Notes: generated from the letters alone by a model not told the origin. A stretch of 6,389 nucleotides of DNA from Candidatus Zixiibacteriota bacterium (GCA_003520965.1 DOTU01000289.1:1-6389), one strand, 5' to 3'. Shown: positions 1 through 5,657, counted from the first letter of the stretch. A program made the numbers and translations.

Positions 1-24
1 ATGGCATACCTCCTGGTATGCCAT
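1..24. repeat. Perfect 10-bp inverted repeat with TCCT loop
   Basis: ATGGCATACC (1-10) is followed by TCCT and then its exact reverse complement GGTATGCCAT (15-24). The repeat begins at the first base of the window, so the stem may continue to the left. No T-run follows, so it is not an obvious terminator. It resembles other short palindromes in this window with C-rich loops. Confidence 0.75.
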
Positions 25-40
25 CCCAAATCCTTATCCG

Positions 41-87
41 TGGCGTCAGGCCGTTAGGCTCGTATCGAGTGGCCTCACCTGACCCCA
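41..87. repeat. Imperfect inverted repeat with TGGCGTCAGG arms
   Basis: TGGCGTCAGG (41-50) faces CCTGACCCCA (78-87), which is its reverse complement with one mismatch. The same 10-mer TGGCGTCAGG recurs exactly at 260-269, inside the much longer palindrome at 253-294. The two look like members of one local repeat family, this copy being the more decayed. Confidence 0.5.
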
Positions 88-108
88 TTATTATTATCCA
101 AAGTGTAG

Positions 109-130
109 CGCAGGTCCCCTGGGACCTGCG
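109..130. repeat. Perfect 10-bp inverted repeat, CT centre
   Basis: CGCAGGTCCC (109-118) and GGGACCTGCG (121-130) are exact reverse complements separated by only CT. In a real hairpin one or two central pairs would open to make the loop. The arm contains GGTCCC/GGGACC, which is also found in the palindrome at 5516-5540. Confidence 0.75.
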
Positions 131-131
131 G

Positions 132-176
132 CGCGGCAAATTCTGTAGGCGGCCAATTTATTTAGCCGCGATTTTT
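132..176 (+). terminator. Possible plus-strand terminator
   Basis: CGCGGC (132-137) pairs with GCCGCG (165-170), and the next five bases AAATT (138-142) pair with AATTT (155-159), leaving five bases bulged on the right side. The stem is followed by ATTTTT. This could end transcription of a gene to the left of the window. The bulge makes it weaker than a textbook terminator. A competing 5-bp stem (149-153 with 165-169) is also possible. Confidence 0.35.
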
Positions 177-197
177 ATACCTTAGGTAAAGTAGGTA

Positions 198-229
198 GGA
201 TTCCGAACGAATCCCGCTTTTAGCGGGAT
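198..229. repeat. Two overlapping, mutually exclusive hairpins
   Basis: GGATTC (198-203) pairs with GAATCC (209-214) around a 5-base loop. ATCCCGC (211-217) pairs with GCGGGAT (223-229) around TTTTA. The two share bases 211-214, so they cannot form in full at the same time. No gene lies directly downstream, so a switching role is not supported; they are recorded as part of the repeat cluster. Confidence 0.55.
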
Positions 230-252
230 GAGTGAGAAACCCGACATCCAGT

Positions 253-294
253 ATTTACATGGCGTCAGGAACCCGATCCTGACGCCATGTAAAT
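253..294. repeat. Perfect 18-bp palindrome, 6-base loop
   Basis: The arm ATTTACATGGCGTCAGGA (253-270) is followed by ACCCGA and then its exact 18-base reverse complement (277-294). This is the longest perfect inverted repeat seen in the window. It is not followed by a T-run, so a simple terminator role is unlikely. It carries the 10-mer TGGCGTCAGG that also occurs at 41-50, which points to a dispersed repeat family. Confidence 0.85.
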
Positions 295-424
295 TATTAG
301 GATTATTTTTTTACTGCCAATTTACGAGATATTATAATTTCGATATGTCGGGGCTCAATTTATTGTGCTCATTCTTGTCTATTATACTTTTTTTACTCAC
401 ACCTCACAACCCAGAACTATTTTC

Positions 425-457
425 CTCAGCACTCAGTACTCAGCACTCAGTACTCAT
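425..457. repeat. Tandem 7-bp repeat, CTCAGYA x4
   Basis: Four contiguous 7-mers alternate CTCAGCA, CTCAGTA, CTCAGCA, CTCAGTA (425-452), followed by a partial fifth unit CTCAT. The alternation makes the pattern two exact copies of a 14-mer. It lies in non-coding DNA just beyond the terminator of the minus-strand gene at 520-1194. Confidence 0.8.
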
Positions 458-491
458 AAAAAAGCCGGGGTCCCCCCTCTGAAACCCCGAC
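458..491 (-). terminator. Rho-independent terminator of the signal peptidase homologue
   Basis: Read on the minus strand, GTCGGGGT (491-484) pairs with ACCCCGGC (471-464) to give an 8-bp GC-rich stem with one G-U pair, followed directly by six T (463-458). It begins about 29 bases after the stop codon of the gene at 520-1194, the expected place for that gene's terminator. Confidence 0.8.
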
Positions 492-519
492 CTTATTGGT
501 ATCAAATATCTTCTATCTT

Positions 520-1194
520 CTAAATAAACAGCCTGTCCCAACGCACTCGCGATGGGAAACTATAAATATTGTAGAAGAACAACTGAATCGCCGGTATGAT
601 ATATGGCGGTTTTAATTTTGGTGCGTCGGGATCGGGTGCCCAGGAAAAATACACGAATAACGCCTTTGATTCAACCGAACTACCGGCTACGCAGCCGAAA
701 TTGCGGGAATCCTCTGAATCATCCCGATTATCGCCTAAAACGAAGATTTGCCCGGGCGGTACCTGTTGACGAGGCATATAATCACGGTTAGAATACTCGC
801 GCGGTAGAATGCGGGTATCCGAATGCAGAGTATTTGGAAATTCCCGAAATGGTTGGCCATCGACATAAACTATTTTAGCTTTAATTTCTACGCTCTGACC
901 TTCAGTAGCCACTACGCGACGGACCATCTTTTCCCCGAGGCGAAGCGGATGTGTGAACAGCACCAGGTCGCCCGCCTGCGGCTTGGACGATTTGTACGAA
1001 AGCTTGGATGTCAGAAGAAAATCGCCGGGGTAGAGTGCGCTTTGCATTGCCTTGCTATCCATTCGGAATGGGCTGAAAACGAATAATCTCAGTATTGTCC
1101 CAATAATGACAACCAGAATTACTCCCCTTAATATTTCCTGTGTCCGGGATAACTTTTTGAATTTCTTTTTCTTCTTGCGTGGCTTTTCAATCAT
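520..1194 (-). CDS. Signal peptidase I homologue lacking the catalytic Ser-Lys dyad
   Basis: The 224-residue protein has the full layout of a type I signal peptidase, the membrane protease (S26 family) that removes signal peptides outside the inner membrane. A Lys-rich cytoplasmic start (residues 4-14) leads into one membrane segment (about 22-40), then the family boxes. Box B reads DSKAMQSALYPGD (46-58) where active enzymes have an SGSMEPTL-type sequence: the nucleophile position is Ala49 (codon GCA). Box D reads MVRRVVATEGQSVEI (90-104), so the general-base Lys is Arg92 (codon CGT). Box E is well kept (GDNRDDSEDSRNFG, 154-167), as is a terminal VRWDRLF. The start is supported by GGAG seven bases upstream. 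I infer a catalytically dead paralogue, perhaps a substrate-binding or assembly factor. Inactive homologues are known, for example S. aureus SpsA and streptococcal pilus SipA. Fold assignment is firm; function is unknown. Confidence 0.9.
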   Translation of the reverse strand: MIEKPRKKKKKFKKLSRTQEILRGVILVVIIGTILRLFVFSPFRMDSKAMQSALYPGDFLLTSKLSYKSSKPQAGDLVLFTHPLRLGEKMVRRVVATEGQSVEIKAKIVYVDGQPFREFPNTLHSDTRILPREYSNRDYMPRQQVPPGQIFVLGDNRDDSEDSRNFGCVAGSSVESKALFVYFSWAPDPDAPKLKPPYIIPAIQLFFYNIYSFPSRVRWDRLFI

Positions 1195-1295
1195 AGTCTC
1201 GCTCCATATATTTCATGTCCTCACAGATTTTATCGGCAGTCGTAAACCAAAATTGATACCCCTAACTACTGTCCTGTTAAACTAACTTTAAGAGC

Positions 1296-2084
1296 ATGAT
1301 TGACTATAGTGGCCGCTCTGCGTATTATGTAAACATGATGTCCTTTCCTAACCTTAAACTGGCCTTCTTTGATATCGATGGCACATTGTTGCGCCGCGAT
1401 TACGACGGTACTCTGAGTCTGAAATCGCGGGCTTTCAACCATGCCGTAGCCGCTATTTTTGGTGTCAAAAGCGCCGATTATACTCGAATACTTGGCAAGC
1501 GCCTCTATGGCCTTACCGACAAGCTTATTCTGAAGACATTTCTCGCCGAATTGGGTATCGCCGAGGACTCATATTACGCCAGGGAGAATGATCTCTTTCT
1601 GGCAATCGACGATTATTTTTCCCAAAATCATAACAACAGCGATACCGCCGGCTATTATCCGCTTCCTGGAGTTCTTGATTTCTTAAAATTATTGAAAGCT
1701 GATAATATTAGATTGGGTTTGGTTACCGGTAATATCCGCAAACACTCGCTCTGGAAACTTGAGCCTGCCGGGCTGTGCGATTATTTCGCCACAGGCGGTT
1801 TTGGCGATGACGCCGAAACTCGCCGTGAAATCATGAGCATCGCCATTGGACGAAACCCCGATATTGACCTCGATCAAATCTGCCATTTCGGTGATTCCCC
1901 GGCCGATCTCGAATCGGCCCGCGACTGCCATATCAAAGCCGTGGCCATCACTGATATCGGCGGCGGTACCCACTCCAGAGAAGAACTTGAGGCAGTCGGC
2001 CACGGTCTGGTAATCGATAGCTGGACTGCCCTCGATAAAATCGCCAAATACTTATTGGTAGGTCAAGACCCCCCAGGGTCTTGA
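1296..2084 (+). CDS. HAD-superfamily hydrolase, phosphoglycolate-phosphatase-like
   Basis: The protein belongs to the haloacid dehalogenase superfamily, cytoplasmic Mg-dependent enzymes that mostly cleave phosphate monoesters through an aspartyl-phosphate. Motif I is FFDIDGTLL, with nucleophile Asp26 and acid/base Asp28. The helical cap spans about 40-120. Motif II is LVTGN (Thr144), the motif III lysine is probably Lys154, and motif IV is GDSPADLESA with Asp200 and Asp204. All catalytic residues are present, so it should be active; the substrate cannot be read from sequence. The listed start gives 262 residues. Met14 or Met15 (1335, 1338) would place motif I closer to the N-terminus, as is usual, but neither start has a good ribosome site and AAGAG before 1296 lies very close. 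The last residues and the stop codon fall inside a palindrome (2062-2085). The gene diverges from the signal peptidase homologue across about 100 bases. Confidence 0.88.
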   Translation: MIDYSGRSAYYVNMMSFPNLKLAFFDIDGTLLRRDYDGTLSLKSRAFNHAVAAIFGVKSADYTRILGKRLYGLTDKLILKTFLAELGIAEDSYYARENDLFLAIDDYFSQNHNNSDTAGYYPLPGVLDFLKLLKADNIRLGLVTGNIRKHSLWKLEPAGLCDYFATGGFGDDAETRREIMSIAIGRNPDIDLDQICHFGDSPADLESARDCHIKAVAITDIGGGTHSREELEAVGHGLVIDSWTALDKIAKYLLVGQDPPGS

Positions 2085-2085
2085 C
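2062..2085. repeat. Perfect 10-bp inverted repeat over the HAD stop codon
   Basis: GTCAAGACCC (2062-2071), loop CCCA, and the exact reverse complement GGGTCTTGAC (2076-2085). The right arm supplies the TGA stop (2082-2084), and the repeat encodes the final Gln-Asp-Pro-Pro-Gly-Ser. No T-run follows on either strand. It lies between two convergent genes, so it could weakly hinder read-through or protect the 3' end of the mRNA. Confidence 0.8.
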
Positions 2086-2150
2086 TCTTAATATCTATAC
2101 TCTAAGATTACCGCCTCTTTTAAATAGATTAGTCGTCGATCAAAATCCTG

Positions 2151-2162
2151 CCTGCCGGCAGG
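2151..2162. repeat. CCTGCCGGCAGG palindrome
   Basis: This 12-base perfect palindrome, extendable by G-T wobble into TGCCTGCC/GGCAGGCG, lies in the 163-base gap between two convergent genes. ATCAAA (2139-2144) and TTTGAT (2170-2175) flank it as a further inverted pair. From memory, CCTGCCGGCAGG-type palindromes are common intergenic repeats in several uncultured bacterial lineages. The rest of the gap shows no gene. Confidence 0.6.
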
Positions 2163-2247
2163 CGAGCCCTTTGATGTTTTGACTTATTGGATTTATGCAT
2201 CAGATAGGTAAGTTGATTCCAAGCGAAACAAAAACCCGATAGCTTGA

Positions 2248-3705
2248 TTATCTCAAATATTCCGATGTAGCTTCTTTTAAATGACCGTCTCGATAATCGA
2301 ATACAATAAATGGCTTGTTGGTAGATGCTACTTCTCCGGCTGCCCTCGCAATATCAATCGGACCTGGTGCTGACGGGTCGTTTGAGGCAATTACCTCATG
2401 GTAGAATCCAAGCTTATATATCATGGCTGGACCAACCACCGTACGGCCTGGAAGGTGATCCAGAAGTATATATTCATATTTGTTTAAGTCCAATCTCGAT
2501 CCTCTTAGGTCTTCTACCAACGAGGCCACCATCGTTTGGTTTTTTCGGTATTCATGCGCCGTTACCCAGACTCCGATAATATTGACGCAAAAGTATACCA
2601 TCAAAAAAACATAAGCAACGGCCCTTTGCCAGCCCCTGCCTTTTATCCGTTCATACAAAGTTAAAAATATGAATCCTAATAATACCGAAAGCCCAATTGA
2701 CGGGATATATAAATTCCTTGATGTTACCTTGTAATTTAATGGCAATGCGGGGATGAGGCCGATCAAGATGAAGACCGTCATAAATTTTATAGCTCGTGGA
2801 GCTTTAATAATAGCGTATAGACCTACGATAATCAGCGCGGTTATCGAGGTCAGGCTGGATACCTTCCAGATTAAGCGAATCGCCGGATTTAGCCTGGCCG
2901 CAAATGCCTGAAAATAAGCGTGATCCGGTGGCGGCAGCATCATCCATTCAAAATAGGCGATCAAGCGTCCAATTATATGCGGGCCAAAATAATAGTAATC
3001 CTCGACAACTCCCGGCCGGACTATCAGCGCAGTTCGAAGAATAGCGTAAATCGCCAATCCCAAAAACGAAATAAAAACCGGCCACCAGATTCGCCATCCG
3101 AGCGCTGATTTTGTTGAATCATTTCCGCCCCTGATCAATAGTGCGAAGATCAAAAAACCCAAGGGCGAAACCACAAAGTCCTCAACTACGAAATATCCAA
3201 AAAATGAAAACAGGGCAAAGGCGATAAGCGCATTTCTTTTCCCGAAAATAAGATAATCGTAAAGCGCCCAGAGGCTGGCCACCCAGAAGATTGCGGCCAA
3301 TATTCTGATTGTGCCATAAAGCCAGAGAATCGCCTCGTAATGTTGGAAGTAAACTGCAAAAATCATCGCCGAGAGAAGCGCTAACTTCTGTTTCAATCCA
3401 ATATTCAGCAAAAACCGATAAAGCAGGGTTGCGAAGAAAGCGTGCAGCAGAATATTCAAAGCGTAATACCCTAAGGCGGTATCACCGAACATAAGATATC
3501 GCAGATAAACGAAAATATTCGTCAATGGCCGGAAACGCGCCAGATTTTCCATCGATAGAAAATCGCTCCACGAGAACCCATCGTGCATTAGATTCAAGAC
3601 CAGCCAGTCATCGGTATGAAATGTATTTGCCAATGAGATAATATAGGTCACTATTCCAAAAGCTCCGATTATTATCTCGGGCCGATGCTCTTTTAAGAAC
3701 TTCAT
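2248..3705 (-). CDS. Polytopic membrane protein, probable GT-C/TMTC-like glycosyltransferase
   Basis: This 485-residue protein has roughly ten to twelve hydrophobic segments up to about residue 382 and a soluble C-terminal part (about 385-485). After the first membrane segment a short loop carries FHTDDW (Asp32-Asp33). Paired acidic residues in the first external loop are the hallmark catalytic site of GT-C enzymes, which move sugars from lipid-linked donors on the outer face of the inner membrane. RFRPL (57-61), LNILLH (83-88) and SRNLYIPSIG (329-338) resemble conserved stretches of TMTC-type O-mannosyltransferases and their bacterial relatives, although the TPR repeats usual in TMTC proteins are absent. 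The sugar and acceptor cannot be inferred, and no other glycan gene lies nearby. The ATG at 3705 lacks a strong ribosome site. The gene diverges from ridA with only 70 bases between them. Membrane assignment is firm; enzymatic class is moderately likely. Confidence 0.8.
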   Translation of the reverse strand: MKFLKEHRPEIIIGAFGIVTYIISLANTFHTDDWLVLNLMHDGFSWSDFLSMENLARFRPLTNIFVYLRYLMFGDTALGYYALNILLHAFFATLLYRFLLNIGLKQKLALLSAMIFAVYFQHYEAILWLYGTIRILAAIFWVASLWALYDYLIFGKRNALIAFALFSFFGYFVVEDFVVSPLGFLIFALLIRGGNDSTKSALGWRIWWPVFISFLGLAIYAILRTALIVRPGVVEDYYYFGPHIIGRLIAYFEWMMLPPPDHAYFQAFAARLNPAIRLIWKVSSLTSITALIIVGLYAIIKAPRAIKFMTVFILIGLIPALPLNYKVTSRNLYIPSIGLSVLLGFIFLTLYERIKGRGWQRAVAYVFLMVYFCVNIIGVWVTAHEYRKNQTMVASLVEDLRGSRLDLNKYEYILLDHLPGRTVVGPAMIYKLGFYHEVIASNDPSAPGPIDIARAAGEVASTNKPFIVFDYRDGHLKEATSEYLR

Positions 3706-3706
3706 C

Positions 3707-3735
3707 TTGAAATCGTCCGCCCAAAGTGATATACA
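3707..3735 (+). promoter_or_regulatory. Probable sigma70-type promoter for ridA
   Basis: TTGAAA (3707-3712) and TATACA (3730-3735) are separated by exactly 17 bases and lie about 40 bases upstream of the ridA start, giving a short leader. The -35 box abuts the start codon of the divergent membrane protein gene (3705), so expression of the two genes may interfere. Confidence 0.45.
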
Positions 3736-3775
3736 TTCATATAGAGTAATTTAGGATAGTGATAGAAAGGATACA

Positions 3776-4159
3776 ATGAAAAAAATAGTGCACACTGAAA
3801 AAGCCCCCCAGGCTCTTGGTCCCTATAACCAGGCAATTATCGAAACCCGTAGCGGTCTGGTTTTTACCTCAGGTCAGATCGGCATTGATCCCAAAACCGG
3901 AGAGCTTGCTGGTTCCGATCCTGTCGCCCAGGCGCATCAGGTATTGAATAATCTTAAGGAAGTGCTCGCTGCAGCCGGATGCAGTTTCGAAAATGTGATT
4001 AAAAGCACTATTTACCTGAAAAATATTTCGGATTTTGCTGCAGTTAACTCTGTTTATGTCGAATATTTTATTAGGGATTTCCCTGTTCGCTCAACCGTGG
4101 AAGTTGCTGGGTTACCGAAGGATGCTCTACTGGAAATTGAGATGATAGCCGCCTTGTAG
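3776..4159 (+). CDS. ridA: RidA family 2-iminobutanoate/2-iminopropanoate deaminase
   Basis: The 127-residue product matches the RidA/YjgF/UK114 family in length and sequence. These trimeric cytoplasmic enzymes hydrolyse reactive enamine/imine intermediates, released by PLP enzymes such as threonine dehydratase, to the 2-oxo acid and ammonia, which protects other PLP enzymes. Visible marks are LGPYNQAI (14-21) with Tyr17, TSGQIGIDP (31-39), and the C-terminal signature from VRSTVEV (104-110) to LPKDALLEIE (113-122), with Arg105 and Glu120. These match the active-site residues of E. coli RidA even in numbering, so activity is expected. The ATG follows AAAGGA by four bases. It is transcribed alone from its own probable promoter, divergent from the membrane protein gene; the next gene in the same direction starts 167 bases on. 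The substrate range of individual family members varies. Confidence 0.96.
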   Translation: MKKIVHTEKAPQALGPYNQAIIETRSGLVFTSGQIGIDPKTGELAGSDPVAQAHQVLNNLKEVLAAAGCSFENVIKSTIYLKNISDFAAVNSVYVEYFIRDFPVRSTVEVAGLPKDALLEIEMIAAL

Positions 4160-4260
4160 GAACATCCGGTGATTGCCGTTAGTTCGTAACTTACAATGGA
4201 TTAAGCGTTGCGGGATATTGATAAAGAAGAATAATATCGGCCAATTTTAATCGAAATTAC

Positions 4261-4289
4261 TTGACTTTATGGTTGATATCTAATATCGA
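4261..4289 (+). promoter_or_regulatory. Possible promoter of the barrel/lipoprotein operon
   Basis: TTGACT (4261-4266) and TATCGA (4284-4289) are 17 bases apart, about 40 bases before the ATG at 4327. The -35 box is good but the -10 box is weak, so this is a tentative call. The TTG of the -35 box is in frame with the downstream gene and could be mistaken for a start codon. Confidence 0.3.
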
Positions 4290-4315
4290 TTCGAAAACTA
4301 TTTTAGTGTCTTTTT

Positions 4316-4322
4316 GGGGAGG
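4316..4322 (+). promoter_or_regulatory. Strong ribosome binding site that fixes the barrel gene start
   Basis: GGGGAGG ends four bases before the ATG at 4327. Together with the signal peptide that begins exactly there, this decides against the longer in-frame TTG start at 4261. Confidence 0.85.
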
Positions 4323-4326
4323 TAGC

Positions 4327-4878
4327 ATGAAGAAATTTATTCCAGTAATTCTTGTTCTCGTATTGGCTGGAAGCGCTCACGCTATCATGGATATCTCGGC
4401 GGGTATCTATGGCGGCATTAACGCTCCAATAATACAGGAAAACGTCAAAACCGGAACAGGATTTGGATTCAAAGCCAAAATTGCTCCAATACCCTTAGTG
4501 GCCGGCGCTTTGTTCTACGAGGCGCGCAAATTTGGAGATCCAAAACAAACAGTTGGCGGAATCACTTATACGGGAAAAGGCGGAACAGTTAACGTTTTTG
4601 GGCTGGAAGCGCTTCTCGGTTCCACCGGTGGCGGTATCGGCCCCCACTTCTATGCAATGGGCGGAATCTCAAGTTTTAAATGGAAACGCAGCAATCAGCC
4701 TACTTTTTCCAAAACGGGGTATAACTTTGGAGCTGGTTTGGAAATAGTATTACCGGTCGGTATCGGAGTTGAGGGCCAGGCGAAATTTGAAATGGTCCCT
4801 AACGGAAGTGGAGCATCGTATAAAAGCGGTCTCGTTTTTGTCGGTTTAAATTATCACCTCGGCTTAGGCGTGATGTAG
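4327..4878 (+). CDS. Probable small outer-membrane beta-barrel protein
   Basis: I do not recognise the family. The 183-residue precursor begins with a clear Sec signal peptide: MKK, a hydrophobic core, and an AHA site predicting cleavage after residue 19. The mature part of about 164 residues is rich in Gly and in alternating polar/hydrophobic stretches that can be read as about eight strands (roughly 22-35, 43-55, 57-68, 86-99, 104-120, 130-143, 146-157 and 164-181). That fits an OmpA/OmpX-sized barrel. It ends in NYHLGLGVM, without the terminal aromatic residue usual for the barrel-assembly signal. An in-frame TTG 66 bases upstream would add residues that look nothing like a signal peptide. 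The lipoprotein gene starts ten bases after the stop, so the two are probably co-expressed and may act together. Function is unknown; another periplasmic beta-rich fold is possible. Confidence 0.75.
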   Translation: MKKFIPVILVLVLAGSAHAIMDISAGIYGGINAPIIQENVKTGTGFGFKAKIAPIPLVAGALFYEARKFGDPKQTVGGITYTGKGGTVNVFGLEALLGSTGGGIGPHFYAMGGISSFKWKRSNQPTFSKTGYNFGAGLEIVLPVGIGVEGQAKFEMVPNGSGASYKSGLVFVGLNYHLGLGVM

Positions 4879-4888
4879 GAGGGTTGAA

Positions 4889-5416
4889 ATGAAACGAAAT
4901 CTTTTAATCGCGGGTGCCCTCTTGTTACCTATCATCATCGCGGGATGTGTGTTAACAACAGGCACAAAGGTTTTTAGCATCGAGCTTTCCGGCTGGACCA
5001 ACATTCCCAGTCAAATGCAGTGGAGATATATTGATGTTGCCGACGAGAGCAGTGACTACGATGATAATAAAGACAAAATTAAATCGGTTGATGAGGTAGT
5101 TCTGGTTGGCGATATTATCAATACCAGCGCTGGCGACGCTCATAGCACAATATACATTTCTGACAACCTTTATTCGACTGCAAGCCAGGTTGAGACGGCC
5201 GGCAATTCCACTGTAGTCTTCGAATCGCCGACAATAACTGCCGGTGATTCTCTTCACATTAATTGGTCTGATGCGCTTGCACATATCCAAAATCTACCCG
5301 AGCTTAAAAACCAGCTTTTGGGCGATGGCCAATTTTATGTCTACTCTATTCAATCCAACGGCTCTTCCGTTAGATACAATTTATCCATGCTGATTACAAT
5401 AACTGCGGGCTCGTAA
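4889..5416 (+). CDS. Putative lipoprotein of unknown function
   Basis: The 175-residue product starts with a type II signal peptide. After MKR and a hydrophobic run comes the lipobox IAGC, with Cys20 as the predicted lipidated residue. The mature part opens with a beta-rich stretch (FSIELSGW), then an acidic segment (about 49-69) with seven Asp and two Glu residues that might bind a divalent metal, although it is not a canonical EF-hand loop. The rest has many Ser/Thr and short hydrophobic strands that suggest a beta-sandwich-like domain. I recognise no family. A strong AGGAGGG (4877-4883) overlaps the previous stop codon and sits five bases before the ATG, so translation of the two genes is probably coupled. 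A terminator follows. An envelope location is well supported; inner versus outer membrane is undecided. Confidence 0.8.
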   Translation: MKRNLLIAGALLLPIIIAGCVLTTGTKVFSIELSGWTNIPSQMQWRYIDVADESSDYDDNKDKIKSVDEVVLVGDIINTSAGDAHSTIYISDNLYSTASQVETAGNSTVVFESPTITAGDSLHINWSDALAHIQNLPELKNQLLGDGQFYVYSIQSNGSSVRYNLSMLITITAGS

Positions 5417-5439
5417 AATCTGACAGATTCTTTCAAAAC

Positions 5440-5468
5440 GGGGCGTCTATCCGGCGCCCTATTTTTTT
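5440..5468 (+). terminator. Rho-independent terminator of the barrel/lipoprotein operon
   Basis: GGGGCG (5440-5445) pairs with CGCCCT (5455-5460), six pairs with one G-U, around a nine-base loop, followed by A and seven T (5462-5468). It starts about 24 bases after the lipoprotein stop codon, where an operon terminator is expected. Confidence 0.8.
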
Positions 5469-5515
5469 GGGGTATTAATCGCTTTCGAGCCAACCGGCCT
5501 TCTCCCCAAATTATT

Positions 5516-5540
5516 AGGGACCCTTTTTTACAGGGTCCCT
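5516..5540. repeat. Perfect 9-bp inverted repeat with T-rich loop
   Basis: AGGGACCCT (5516-5524) and AGGGTCCCT (5532-5540) are exact reverse complements around TTTTTAC. No T-run follows on the plus strand and only AATAATTT on the minus strand, so terminator function is doubtful. The arm contains GGGACC/GGTCCC, as does the palindrome at 109-130. Confidence 0.75.
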
Positions 5541-5657
5541 TTGCCACTGCCTGATAGCAGACCGTGTTGAGAGACTTTAGAGCACGCCCTGACTCCACAA
5601 ACCCTCTCGTTTGAAAATACTATTCAATGGCTGCCTTTTATGTTGCCTTGAAGTAAC

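Noticed and set aside
228..482. 84-residue plus-strand open frame
   Set aside because: It runs through the 18-bp palindrome, the tandem repeat and the terminator. It has no convincing ribosome site and its translation lacks protein-like character; non-coding.
1253..1283. TTGATA and TAAACT as a promoter of the HAD gene
   Set aside because: The spacing is 19 bases, the -10 match is poor, and the leader to the ATG at 1296 would be only a few bases.
823..1285. Plus-strand open frames opposite the signal peptidase homologue
   Set aside because: They lie antisense to a gene with clear family motifs and show no motif, ribosome site or conservation-like pattern of their own.
1689..2003. 104-residue minus-strand open frame inside the HAD gene
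   Set aside because: It is fully antisense to a HAD gene whose catalytic motifs are intact; a shadow frame.
4261..4326. Longer N-terminus of the barrel protein from a TTG start
   Set aside because: The added residues do not look like a signal peptide, and the ATG at 4327 has a strong Shine-Dalgarno site followed by a textbook signal sequence.
4952..5290. 112-residue minus-strand open frame inside the lipoprotein gene
   Set aside because: Antisense to a gene with a lipobox, a good ribosome site and an operon position; its Cys/Arg-rich translation looks like a shadow frame.
5541..5565. GCCACTG and AGCAGACCG resembling parts of a cobalamin riboswitch
   Set aside because: The conserved core and B12-box context are missing, no gene follows downstream on that strand, and the spacing is wrong; a chance match.
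5350..5598. 82-residue minus-strand open frame
   Set aside because: It crosses the operon terminator and overlaps the end of the lipoprotein gene in antisense; no ribosome site or recognisable features.
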